From NCBI GenBank assembly GCA_900128395.1, contig LT649445.1:1-25870 (forward strand): 25,870 bases of DNA, read 5' to 3'. The translations under genes and the position numbers were made by a program. Positions 18,383 through 25,838 of this stretch are shown here, piece by piece. Source of the stretch: Stramenopiles sp. TOSAG23-2. Lineage: Eukaryota; Sar. How positions within the stretch are numbered: the stretch's first letter is position 1; every line of letters starts with the position of its first letter. Below the pieces are notes generated by a model, which saw only the letters and a list, made by a program, of their open reading frames with translations, was not told the DNA's origin and searched no databases.

Positions 18383-19909
18383 TTACAATCTTGAAAGATG
18401 TTTCACTGAGTCATCACCTTCAACAATTCGTTTTGCAAACAATAAACCGCTATACTTCGGATTTGCTATATACATTCTCTCGCTTGCAGTAATCCATAAA
18501 TGAATTTGTAACTCTTCCTCATCGAGTCTAATAATTTTTTCACGAATTGCTACTCCTAACTTTTCACGATAATTAAGCAACCTATTTGTATTATTAATAT
18601 CAATGTTATGATTATTATTATTATAATCATCCACTAGTAAAGAAAAACGTTCTAATATTGTACCTATTCGATTTTCTTCATCCACTTCCATTCTTCTACT
18701 GTGCACTAATTCTCTACGACCCATTGCTAACATATTTTTCGCAACGCTAAGGTAATATTTTGAAGGACCTTTAACTTCTTTTTTCAAATCAACAAATAAA
18801 TCTTGTACAGCTGATAGTAAATCCGAGGCATCTGGATGCCGTGTACTACGTATAACGGTCTCTGTTACTTCATTTGGTATTTTAATATTTCCATCATTAC
18901 CAGCTTTTAATAATGTTGCTAACGGGATGATATCATTTAAACTATCTAAGACACCTTCTGCTGCTCTTCTAGCAATTGCTGCAGGTTCCATTCTTCGAAA
19001 TTTCTTATTTTCAATCCAACGATCACCAAACCCTAAGCACATGACAGCCCACATAATTTGACCTTGAATTTGCCAAAATTTTACACGTTCCCTATCCACT
19101 TTCAAGCCTTCACTCTCATAACCTGCAAAAAATGTCTCATACCCACCAAATCCACCAACATTCTTTTCAATATTGCCAAATCGCCATGAATTTACACACA
19201 TCCAACCTAGATCAGCCATTGGATCACCAATACAAGCCAATTCCCAATCCAATACCCCTACAATACCTTTTTCTTTTGTCATCATTAAATTCCCATTTCT
19301 ATAATCACCATGTACTAATGTTTTCTTTTTCAATGGTGGAGGAACATTTTCCCTTAGCCAGCGAAATACGTATTCAAAACCTGGATTAACGCCTATATTA
19401 CTTGCTTGTAACTGTTCATAATATTTATCAATTGATATTTCAAAATTTTGTTGCGGCAATAATTTTTCGCTCAGTGTACCATCTAAATTGATTTTATGTA
19501 TCCGTGCAATTGTTTGCCCCGCATTGAATGTCAAGTCAACATCAAAATCCATTTTGACAATACGTTGTCCAAGCGCTTCACCATCAAGCCATTCCATTAA
19601 CAATGCTTCGATCCCATCTTTTTCATGGGAATAAACACCATATATTTTTGGAGCTGGGGCATTTACAGTTGTGCATAGTTGCATCAAATCGGCTTCAACA
19701 CTTAACGGAAATGGTATGGCACCAGGTGCTAAACCACGAGCCCGTACACAATATTTTTCAACCGTCTCCTCTGTCCCGTCACGTTTAAATTTTAAAAATA
19801 CTCGGAACAATGCATTTACTGCTCCCCCTGTCAAGCGCTCCATTTTATCGACGCCAACACAATTTGGCACACTGTTTTTAAATAAGCCATTCCAATCAAA
19901 TTTATCCAT
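18383..19909 (-). CDS. APH-type phosphotransferase fused to a DUF6285-like domain
   Basis: 508 residues. Residues 20-330 are an aminoglycoside phosphotransferase (PF01636) fold with the Brenner motif LVHGDYRNGNLM (catalytic Asp202, Asn207) and a metal-binding DWE (221-223) in VLDWELACIGDPMADLGWMC. This subgroup resembles the kinase domain of ACAD10/ACAD11, which act on hydroxy-acyl substrates. Residues about 355-490 (RHPDASDLLSAVQDLF; VAKNMLAMGRREL) look like DUF6285, in bacteria usually a separate gene next to an APH and an acyl-CoA dehydrogenase. Here they are one chain, and no acyl-CoA dehydrogenase domain is present. An Asn/His/Asp insert (about 427-443) is local low complexity. The role is probably phosphorylation of a small metabolite in acyl catabolism (inferred). 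A bacterial origin of the pair is possible. Confidence 0.88.
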   Translation of the reverse strand: MDKFDWNGLFKNSVPNCVGVDKMERLTGGAVNALFRVFLKFKRDGTEETVEKYCVRARGLAPGAIPFPLSVEADLMQLCTTVNAPAPKIYGVYSHEKDGIEALLMEWLDGEALGQRIVKMDFDVDLTFNAGQTIARIHKINLDGTLSEKLLPQQNFEISIDKYYEQLQASNIGVNPGFEYVFRWLRENVPPPLKKKTLVHGDYRNGNLMMTKEKGIVGVLDWELACIGDPMADLGWMCVNSWRFGNIEKNVGGFGGYETFFAGYESEGLKVDRERVKFWQIQGQIMWAVMCLGFGDRWIENKKFRRMEPAAIARRAAEGVLDSLNDIIPLATLLKAGNDGNIKIPNEVTETVIRSTRHPDASDLLSAVQDLFVDLKKEVKGPSKYYLSVAKNMLAMGRRELVHSRRMEVDEENRIGTILERFSLLVDDYNNNNHNIDINNTNRLLNYREKLGVAIREKIIRLDEEELQIHLWITASERMYIANPKYSGLLFAKRIVEGDDSVKHLSRL

Positions 19910-20256
19910 CTTTTATACTATGTTTTGTTTTATTTTTTGTTGTACAATATTGTTTTTGTTCTATTTGATCTGATCTGGAGTTTTATGACAATATTATATT
20001 TAATAATAAAACAATAATATTTTTAAAGATGCACAAAAAGTGGTTGGAATGGGGCTGCTGCTGCGTGCGATCCGATTTAGATTTGTAGAACATCTACTAT
20101 AGTATTTTTCATAGGAATATTTTTAATATGGAATATACGAATATACTAATACTAGTAATATTAATAGGATAAGCTTAAGCATGTATTAGAATATAAATAG
20201 TACGAAGAAAAAATAGCTAAACATCACTCACTCTGTGTATTTTATTATAGAGCTAC

Positions 20257-20318
20257 GCAGTGCTACCCTCTAAACCGTGAGAAAACTGTACACTTAATAA
20301 ATAACACTATTCACTATG
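20257..20318 (+). repeat. Left terminal inverted repeat
   Basis: Begins GCAGTGCTACCCTCTAAACC and ends TTCACTAT; it pairs with the reverse complement of 20441-20523. Confidence 0.9.
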
Positions 20319-20440
20319 GGAAATATGTATATATCGTTTTCTAAAATGCCAATTTTATTTTTCATATATTTGTAAAAAATATCAAATATCCGAAAATATA
20401 TAAAAAATGATGAATATTTCGATCACATCATATTTTTTTC

Positions 20441-20523
20441 CTATAGTGAATAGTGTTATTTATTAAGTGTACAGTTTTCTCACGGTTTGTACAGTTTTCT
20501 CACGGTTTAGAGGGTAGCACTGC
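20441..20523 (-). repeat. Right terminal inverted repeat with internal 20-bp duplication
   Basis: Contains TGTACAGTTTTCTCACGGTT twice in tandem, where the left arm has one copy. Otherwise it matches the left arm. Confidence 0.9.
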
Positions 20524-20685
20524 CTACCACCAAGCCAGGCAAGGTAGCTAGCTCGAGCTACCAATTAGTCGTCTACCACACAGTATGTGTGTTCATATGA
20601 TACAAAAAATAATATCATCATCAAGTGCCGGAGAAGAGTATGCGAGTGCCAAACTATTCCTAGTACTTCCTGAAAATATGAAAAG

Positions 20686-20698
20686 TCTAGGACCTAGA
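20686..20698. promoter_or_regulatory. Perfect palindrome TCTAGG-A-CCTAGA
   Basis: Six-base arms around one base, 125 bases before the GNAT ATG. Same single-base-centre form as the palindromes at 7927, 12488 and 12556. Confidence 0.35.
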
Positions 20699-20822
20699 TT
20701 ATCAGTGCCAAACTGGCAAACAACATTTTTATTTTCATGCGTAAATATATTACGTACATATAATATATTTCATTTTATATTGTAAAACAAAATAATTTTC
20801 TCATATACACGTTTTTGAAAGC

Positions 20823-21407
20823 ATGGAATATGATGAATACCTTAGTGGCTTACCAACATTAGATGAAAATAATGATTCAATTAAATTTACTGTTCGTGAG
20901 GGTCGTCTTGAGGAAGCAAATTTGATTGGGAAAATAATTAACAAAGCATTTGTGGAGGGCGATGCGTGGTTCAAAAAAGCAGAAAACCATTTACGCTTTG
21001 ATAGAGAAGGGAAAAGAATGGCGCAGATATTATCTGATCGCGAAAATAGTCGAATTTTAGTTGCTGAGACGGATGATGATAATAAATATTTGATAGGTGC
21101 TGTTTTGCTTGATTGGAAAGATACTGTAGGTCACTGGGGTGCTTTATCTTGCCCATATATATATAGTGGGCGTGGTGTTGGAACTAAATTGGTACAAACA
21201 TCGATAAATTTTTTCAAATCCATGGAAAATGTGAAAAAAATTGAAATAACTGTCCTTTCAACAAAAAATGAAAGATTAGTGGCATGGTATGAACAAAAAG
21301 GTCTTAAAAAAATCGACGGTGAATATGATTTTGTCGCTCCTAAAATAGTGTTAGATGAATACAAAGGAAAAATAAAAATGATATCAATGGAGATGCCGTG
21401 TGTTTAA
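20823..21407 (+). CDS. GNAT-family N-acetyltransferase
   Basis: 194 residues. Motif A, with the acetyl-CoA pyrophosphate loop, is SGRGVGTKLVQ at about 115-125 (R-G-x-G-x core). It is preceded by the beta-4 strand HWGALSCPYIY. Motif B follows as TVLSTKNERLVAWYEQKGL (about 143-161), including the usual Tyr and Gly before the last strand. The N-terminal part (KFTVREGRLEEANLIGKIIN) has the typical opening of the fold. The acceptor substrate cannot be read from sequence. Start is the first ATG in the frame (AAGC before it). The 3' end is only 84 bases from the end of the convergent IQ protein gene. Confidence 0.9.
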   Translation: MEYDEYLSGLPTLDENNDSIKFTVREGRLEEANLIGKIINKAFVEGDAWFKKAENHLRFDREGKRMAQILSDRENSRILVAETDDDNKYLIGAVLLDWKDTVGHWGALSCPYIYSGRGVGTKLVQTSINFFKSMENVKKIEITVLSTKNERLVAWYEQKGLKKIDGEYDFVAPKIVLDEYKGKIKMISMEMPCV

Positions 21408-21491
21408 AATAAAAATACGTATTATTTATTTACGCGAGAACGTAACAAATATTATATTTATTTTTATATTTCACACCGTTATTATTGGTTT

Positions 21492-23702
21492 CTATTTTTC
21501 ATTATTTTCTTCTTCTTCTTCTATTTTGCTTTCATTTTCTTTTTTATATTCTACTGGTAAACCATATCCTAATTTTTGATGATTCTCTACTACTTGTTCT
21601 TCTGTTACTACATCCGTATCTTTTTCATACTCTACTGGTAAACCATATCCTAATTTTTGATGATTCTCTACTACTTGTTCTTCTGTTACTACATCCGTAC
21701 CTTTTCCATATTCTACTGGTAAACCATATCCTAATTTTTGATGATTCTCTACTACTTGTTCTTCTGTTGCTGCATTCGTATCTTTTTCATACTCTACTTG
21801 TAAACCATATCCTAATTTTTGATGATCGTCTACAATTTTCTCTTCAGCATTAGAACCATTTATAACATCACTTCTTGTTCCCAGAGCATCTTCCTTTACT
21901 TCTTTTCCTGCCTCTTCCTTTTTTTTTCGGTCTTCTTTTATTTTACTAACTCTTTTTCTAGCTATTTTTCCTCTTCCAATGCGTTGAATATTTTGTGCTG
22001 CTTTTAGTTTTTGTTCATCTTCTATTTTTTTCTGTTCTAATCGCTTTTTGTCTTGTGCTTCTTCAAATGCTTTTTTTCTTCTTGCCATTTTTTCTTCATT
22101 TACTTTTAAACGTCTTGCAATTTCTTCTTCTTCTATTTTACGCTGCTCTTCTTCCTCTTTTGCCTTTTCAATTGCATCTCTTTCTTTAATTAATCGCATT
22201 CTTTCAGCTGCTTTTGCCCGTGCTGCTTCTTCCTGCGCTAAACGTTCTTGTTCCTCTTTTTCAGCTGCTATACGTCTTAATCTATATCGTTCTTCCCTGG
22301 CAAGTCTTTCCTCGTCTGTTTCGATTTTTTCAACGTCATCATTAGCGGAAGTTTCTTTGCCGCCATCTATACTAACACTTTGAGTACTATGTTCATGTTC
22401 TAATGATTGATATATCGTTGGATCTGACGTATTTGGACGAGTTGGTTCTGTATCATTAGTATCAATATTACTATTTGGCGTTGTTTTTGGCCTTGTATTT
22501 GGATTTGGATTGTATACAGCTTTTGTTGACTTTGGGGAACCTCTATTTTTTCTACGTAATCGTGGTGCAGGATAACGTGGTGGAGTCATTCGAATATCCA
22601 ATGCTGATGATGCTTTTTTCAATGCTTTTTTAATAGGTTTACGCATATCAAGTGGAGCATCAGTAGTTTGTTCCAATCGTGTTAAAAAGCGTGGCATACC
22701 TTTTGGTGCGGATGTCGGCCGTATCGCTTGCCAATTACCATGTCTTGTAGGGGGATTCACTAATGGTGAGACACTTAAACGATATAAAGCAGCAATATCA
22801 TCTTGAGACATTCTATTTCGTCTACTACGTTTTGCACTTGTCGTTTTTGGTCGTTGTTTATGATGGTGAAGATGGCTATCTTTTTTCGGAGGATTCAAAA
22901 CAGATACAATAGGTCCTGATTTTGCATTAGCTGATTCATCTTTCGCAAAATATTTTGGCTTTTTTTTCAATTTAAGAGGTTTTCTTGAGCCAGGTGGTCC
23001 ATGTTTCACTCTTCTTTTTTGTTCTTCACGATATCGCGCATTTTTTATTTTCATTAATTTAACTTGTTTTCTTTTCTCCTCGAGTCTTCCTTCCCATTCT
23101 TTTTCCATATCTTCTTGTGTTTTTTTCAATCTATTTTTTTCCTTTATTTTATTTCTTCTAGCTTCTTCACAAAATTCCTCATATGAAATACTTTTAGAGA
23201 TATTTTTGGTAAAACGTAAACGCTTTTCTTCCCTTTTCTTTGCAGTAGCTGCTTCTTTCGCTTCTTTGTCTGCTTTTTCTCTGGCTTCTAATTCCATTTT
23301 CCATGCTTCATAAGCCGCTTTTACCTCCTCTTCACTACGTATTTTGCGGTCGAAAGAGTGTTTTTTTACTCCATGATTGTTCCATAACCATTGTGGTGTC
23401 CACTTCGGTTTTGGGCTTTCGTTCCCAGCTTCCTCCTCATCTCCTTTCTTCTTCTTACTTTTAGGTGACTTTTTTCTAGGGGATCTGCCAAGCTGAATTT
23501 CTCCACCTCTTGCCATTATGTAGACATCTAACTTTCTATCAATTGCTATATCTTGTTCTAAATTTTTCAACCAAGCAGGTCGCCAAGTTGCACTGGAAGA
23601 ACTATGTGGTGTTGACATAGCCATTGGCATAAATTTATTAAATAGGGCGTTCGATTTCCTACCTCCACTTGCATGCCATACAGGTTTACTACCACCACTC
23701 AT
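21492..23702 (-). CDS. Charged coiled-coil IQ protein with four C-terminal 27-residue repeats
   Basis: 736 residues starting MSGGSKPVW. The N-terminus has Trp/Pro blocks (WRPAWLKNLEQDIAIDRKLD, 40-59; WTPQWLWNN, 101-109). Two Glu/Lys/Arg helical coiled-coil regions cover about 120-235 and 460-600. The middle is basic and disordered with repeated RPxT/S signatures (RPKTTSAKR, RPTSAPKG, RPKTTPN, RPNTS), a pattern frequent in microtubule and ciliary proteins. An IQ motif (IQRIGRGKIARKR, about 572-584) suggests calmodulin or light-chain binding. The tail has four near-identical 27-residue units (about 623-724) built on HQKLGYGLPVEY. There is no enzymatic domain. It is probably a cytoskeletal or axonemal protein (inferred). 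Confidence 0.88.
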   Translation of the reverse strand: MSGGSKPVWHASGGRKSNALFNKFMPMAMSTPHSSSSATWRPAWLKNLEQDIAIDRKLDVYIMARGGEIQLGRSPRKKSPKSKKKKGDEEEAGNESPKPKWTPQWLWNNHGVKKHSFDRKIRSEEEVKAAYEAWKMELEAREKADKEAKEAATAKKREEKRLRFTKNISKSISYEEFCEEARRNKIKEKNRLKKTQEDMEKEWEGRLEEKRKQVKLMKIKNARYREEQKRRVKHGPPGSRKPLKLKKKPKYFAKDESANAKSGPIVSVLNPPKKDSHLHHHKQRPKTTSAKRSRRNRMSQDDIAALYRLSVSPLVNPPTRHGNWQAIRPTSAPKGMPRFLTRLEQTTDAPLDMRKPIKKALKKASSALDIRMTPPRYPAPRLRRKNRGSPKSTKAVYNPNPNTRPKTTPNSNIDTNDTEPTRPNTSDPTIYQSLEHEHSTQSVSIDGGKETSANDDVEKIETDEERLAREERYRLRRIAAEKEEQERLAQEEAARAKAAERMRLIKERDAIEKAKEEEEQRKIEEEEIARRLKVNEEKMARRKKAFEEAQDKKRLEQKKIEDEQKLKAAQNIQRIGRGKIARKRVSKIKEDRKKKEEAGKEVKEDALGTRSDVINGSNAEEKIVDDHQKLGYGLQVEYEKDTNAATEEQVVENHQKLGYGLPVEYGKGTDVVTEEQVVENHQKLGYGLPVEYEKDTDVVTEEQVVENHQKLGYGLPVEYKKENESKIEEEEENNEK
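21531..21836 (-). repeat. Four 81-bp tandem repeats inside the IQ protein gene
   Basis: The word AACCATATCC recurs at 21560, 21641, 21722 and 21803, exactly 81 bases apart. Each unit encodes 27 residues in frame, and the units are nearly identical at DNA level, so the array is young or homogenised. Confidence 0.92.
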
Positions 23703-24335
23703 GACTTTATTTACTTCTATATGTATGTATATATATGTGTGTATCTATATCACTTCTATAATTATTTGTTTTACTGTATCAAAAAAAAATGTAGTTTCTA
23801 TATGTTGCTTTGGTTTGAATCTATAATGTATTTTGTTCTTCCTGCATACCTGTACATAAGATTATAATATTATATTATTCCACAACGGAAAAAAAAAATG
23901 GGTCGACGAGTCTAATAATACTTTTCAGCTTTCGCGAAGAAGAAGCTTCGAGCAAAAGCTCGACTAACAGCGTAATATTACAGTAGTATATTATTGTAAT
24001 AGGAAAGCTAGGGAGTGTGTATATACTACACTATAATAATAGCTAGGTCGAGTCAAATTGGTATTTAATGCTGTGTGTGTACGTATATTGTTCCATAAAT
24101 TCCAGTTTCCAAAAACCTGTTTTTAAATTTTAAAAACTATTAGTTGGAACATTATTGTACTACTTTAGCAACTTTACGTATAGTTTAAGTTCTTCTGTTC
24201 AAAATATAGCAAAAAATAGACAAATAACAGTAAAGATAAATAAATCATGGTATATATATATATATATTTAGCCAGGGTTAGGTGGAAGAAAAGAAGGGAA
24301 TTTTACTTTTAAATATGCATCGATAACTTTTTATC
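23703..24335. promoter_or_regulatory. Gap upstream of the IQ protein gene and downstream of the four-helix gene
   Basis: No gene is seen. It contains a hairpin TCGAGC-AAAA-GCTCGA (23948-23963) next to TTCGCGAA, a TACAGTA (23979-23985), a GGAAAGCT word (24002), TAGCTAGG (24040-24047) and a TA run (about 24250-24266). It is flanked by tandem minus-strand genes, so it serves as promoter for one and 3' flank for the other. Confidence 0.4.
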
Positions 24336-25073
24336 TCATTCGAAGTCTGGTTCGACTTCGGCTTTTGCTTTAGATGATACACAACAACTAATACAATTCA
24401 CGAAGAAAGTAAATGTAGCAGCAATACATGTTATAAACGCTACACCAGCAAGAGTCATAAATTTCTCGCCCATACCACAAAGGGAATCAATAAATGCTGT
24501 AATAGCTGCCATACACTCCTTTGTACACCAAGCATTATTATCGTTATTTACTTTAGCTGCTGTCATAATAGGCAGCCACTTATCACATATCTGTTGATCA
24601 AGCATAGTCTTGGCTATATATGGAATTATCACACATGCTGCTCCGGCTGCAAATCCCAATGCTGTAGAAAAGCATGAAATGCAACCGCAACAATTTTCTT
24701 GGCACCTATTGTGTGTTTTCTTACCGCATGCCGTACACCATGGTGGTAAAAATAAAACCGCAACACCAAACCCAACTGCCATGACACCCAACCGAATAAG
24801 TTGAACTACTTCGTTGGCGAGATCATCTAATTCTGGTATCTGATCGGCATACATTGACTGATGAAATGAACATTGCTTCGTTATATTGTGCGTAATCCTA
24901 ACCCCCTTAACTGTTGTTGTATCTGCCGGCCAAGTCTCTATGCATTTCTCTGCCTTAGGTGTAATCCTAGTCCAAACAATAACTGTTAAAGCACAAATTG
25001 AAATTAAAAACCCAGATAAAACTGTTGCTATTGATGAATATTTCAATATATTTGCAGTTCTTTCGCCTGCCAT
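24336..25073 (-). CDS. Cys-rich four-helix membrane protein
   Basis: 245 residues starting MAGERTAN. Hydrophobic segments lie at about 12-36, 92-112, 132-156 and 204-228. The loop between helices 2 and 3 is short and very Cys-rich (PWCTACGKKTHNRCQENCCG then CISC, about 111-133), and a CISCC follows helix 4; these could be palmitoylated or bind metal. The two outer loops hold paired cysteines and one N-glycosylation site (NIT, residues 63-65). The topology recalls tetraspanins, but the CCG sits before helix 3 instead of in the large loop after it, so I do not call it a tetraspanin. The acidic C-terminus is EVEPDFE. Function unknown. It is the only gene that follows a neighbour on the same strand. 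Confidence 0.78.
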   Translation of the reverse strand: MAGERTANILKYSSIATVLSGFLISICALTVIVWTRITPKAEKCIETWPADTTTVKGVRITHNITKQCSFHQSMYADQIPELDDLANEVVQLIRLGVMAVGFGVAVLFLPPWCTACGKKTHNRCQENCCGCISCFSTALGFAAGAACVIIPYIAKTMLDQQICDKWLPIMTAAKVNNDNNAWCTKECMAAITAFIDSLCGMGEKFMTLAGVAFITCIAATFTFFVNCISCCVSSKAKAEVEPDFE

Positions 25074-25445
25074 ATTTCTGTTTTAATACTTTATTGCCTA
25101 TGACAAAGAGTGGCGTTTTTAAACATATGAGAGAAATTAATAGTGCGATTAACACACTTGTGTTTTGATATTTTTACTTTGCCAGAATGCTAGAATTTTA
25201 ATGTCTACGAGGATAAACGGTTGTTGTTAGTATAGTAGTTTATAATAGTCTATAATACTTAGTAATAGCGTTTATTACAGCTGATGGACAGCAGCAGTGT
25301 AAGAAGTGAAGTTATAATAAATACGTTTCTAGTTTCTATATATTGTACGTTTTTACCACACAGTACGCAGCCGCCTCCTCTAAAAGCTTGATCGTACAGT
25401 AATTATTACAGTACGAGGAGGAGTGGTAGAATATACTACGTGCAT

Positions 25446-25485
25446 CACCCGACACCCCGAACACCCGACACCCGAACACCCGACC
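25446..25485. repeat. CACCCGA-type G+C-rich minisatellite
   Basis: Five units of 7-9 bases (CACCCGA, CACCCCGAA, CACCCGA, CACCCGAA, CACCCGA). It stands out by composition from the AT-rich surroundings. Confidence 0.8.
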
Positions 25486-25838
25486 TAACTCCGTATACTA
25501 GCTAGACTAGCTACTCAGCATAGGAAACCATGAGCAAAAGAGCACCACTAATAAGCTCCTCATTAAGAATCGTAGCGTTTTTTCATGTTATTTTATAGTT
25601 ATATACTGTATTTAACATGGAACATGGATGGAACATGGATCTGCCTTCTGTCTTAATAGCAGCTATCATCTGATTCTTGTATTATAATAAGTATAATATA
25701 TAAAGTTTACAAAAAAAAATAAATTTTATTATACCTGGTATAATTTTTGCCAGGTTTGCACATCTCATTTTTTTTGTCGTCCATCTTCTGGCCATCGCAT
25801 CTTAATCTGGCCATCCATTTCATGCACTGTACAAACAA

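Larger units (their letters stand above)
20257..20523. mobile_element. MITE-like foldback element with about 62-bp terminal inverted repeats
   Basis: The left arm (20257-20318) and the right arm (20441-20523) are reverse complements without mismatch, except for one extra 20-bp tandem copy in the right arm. CTAC flanks both sides (20253-20256 and 20524-20527) as a possible target duplication. The ends begin GCAGTGCTACCCTC, resembling the CAGTG-type ends of Tc1/mariner elements. The AT-rich interior is itself weakly palindromic and encodes nothing, so the element is non-autonomous. No transposase lies in the window. Confidence 0.82.
19910..20822. promoter_or_regulatory. Divergent gap between phosphotransferase and GNAT genes
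   Basis: Holds the ATATAAATAGTAC 13-mer (20191-20203), a 267-bp inverted-repeat element (20257-20523), a GGTAGCT/AGCTACC inverted pair (20543-20562), an 11-bp direct repeat AGTGCCAAACT (20645 and 20704) and the palindrome TCTAGG-A-CCTAGA (20686-20698). A 66-codon frame at 20585-20785 is not supported as a gene. Confidence 0.5.

Noticed and set aside
20585-20785. 66-codon + frame just before the GNAT gene
   Set aside because: Out of frame with GNAT, no domain pattern, and it overlaps a direct repeat and a palindrome; more likely leader or promoter sequence.
21531-21836. CRISPR-like array from regular repeats
   Set aside because: The units are contiguous coding repeats without unique spacers, in a eukaryotic gene.
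21485-21853. 122-codon + frame with repeated HILIFDDSLLLVLLLL
   Set aside because: It is the antisense reading of the 81-bp repeats; its repeats follow from the real gene.
23805-23825. GGTTTGAATCT, resembling a tRNA B box
   Set aside because: No cloverleaf arms or A box could be found at the right distance.
24336-25073. Canonical tetraspanin
   Set aside because: The CCG motif is in the wrong loop and the loop sizes do not fit.
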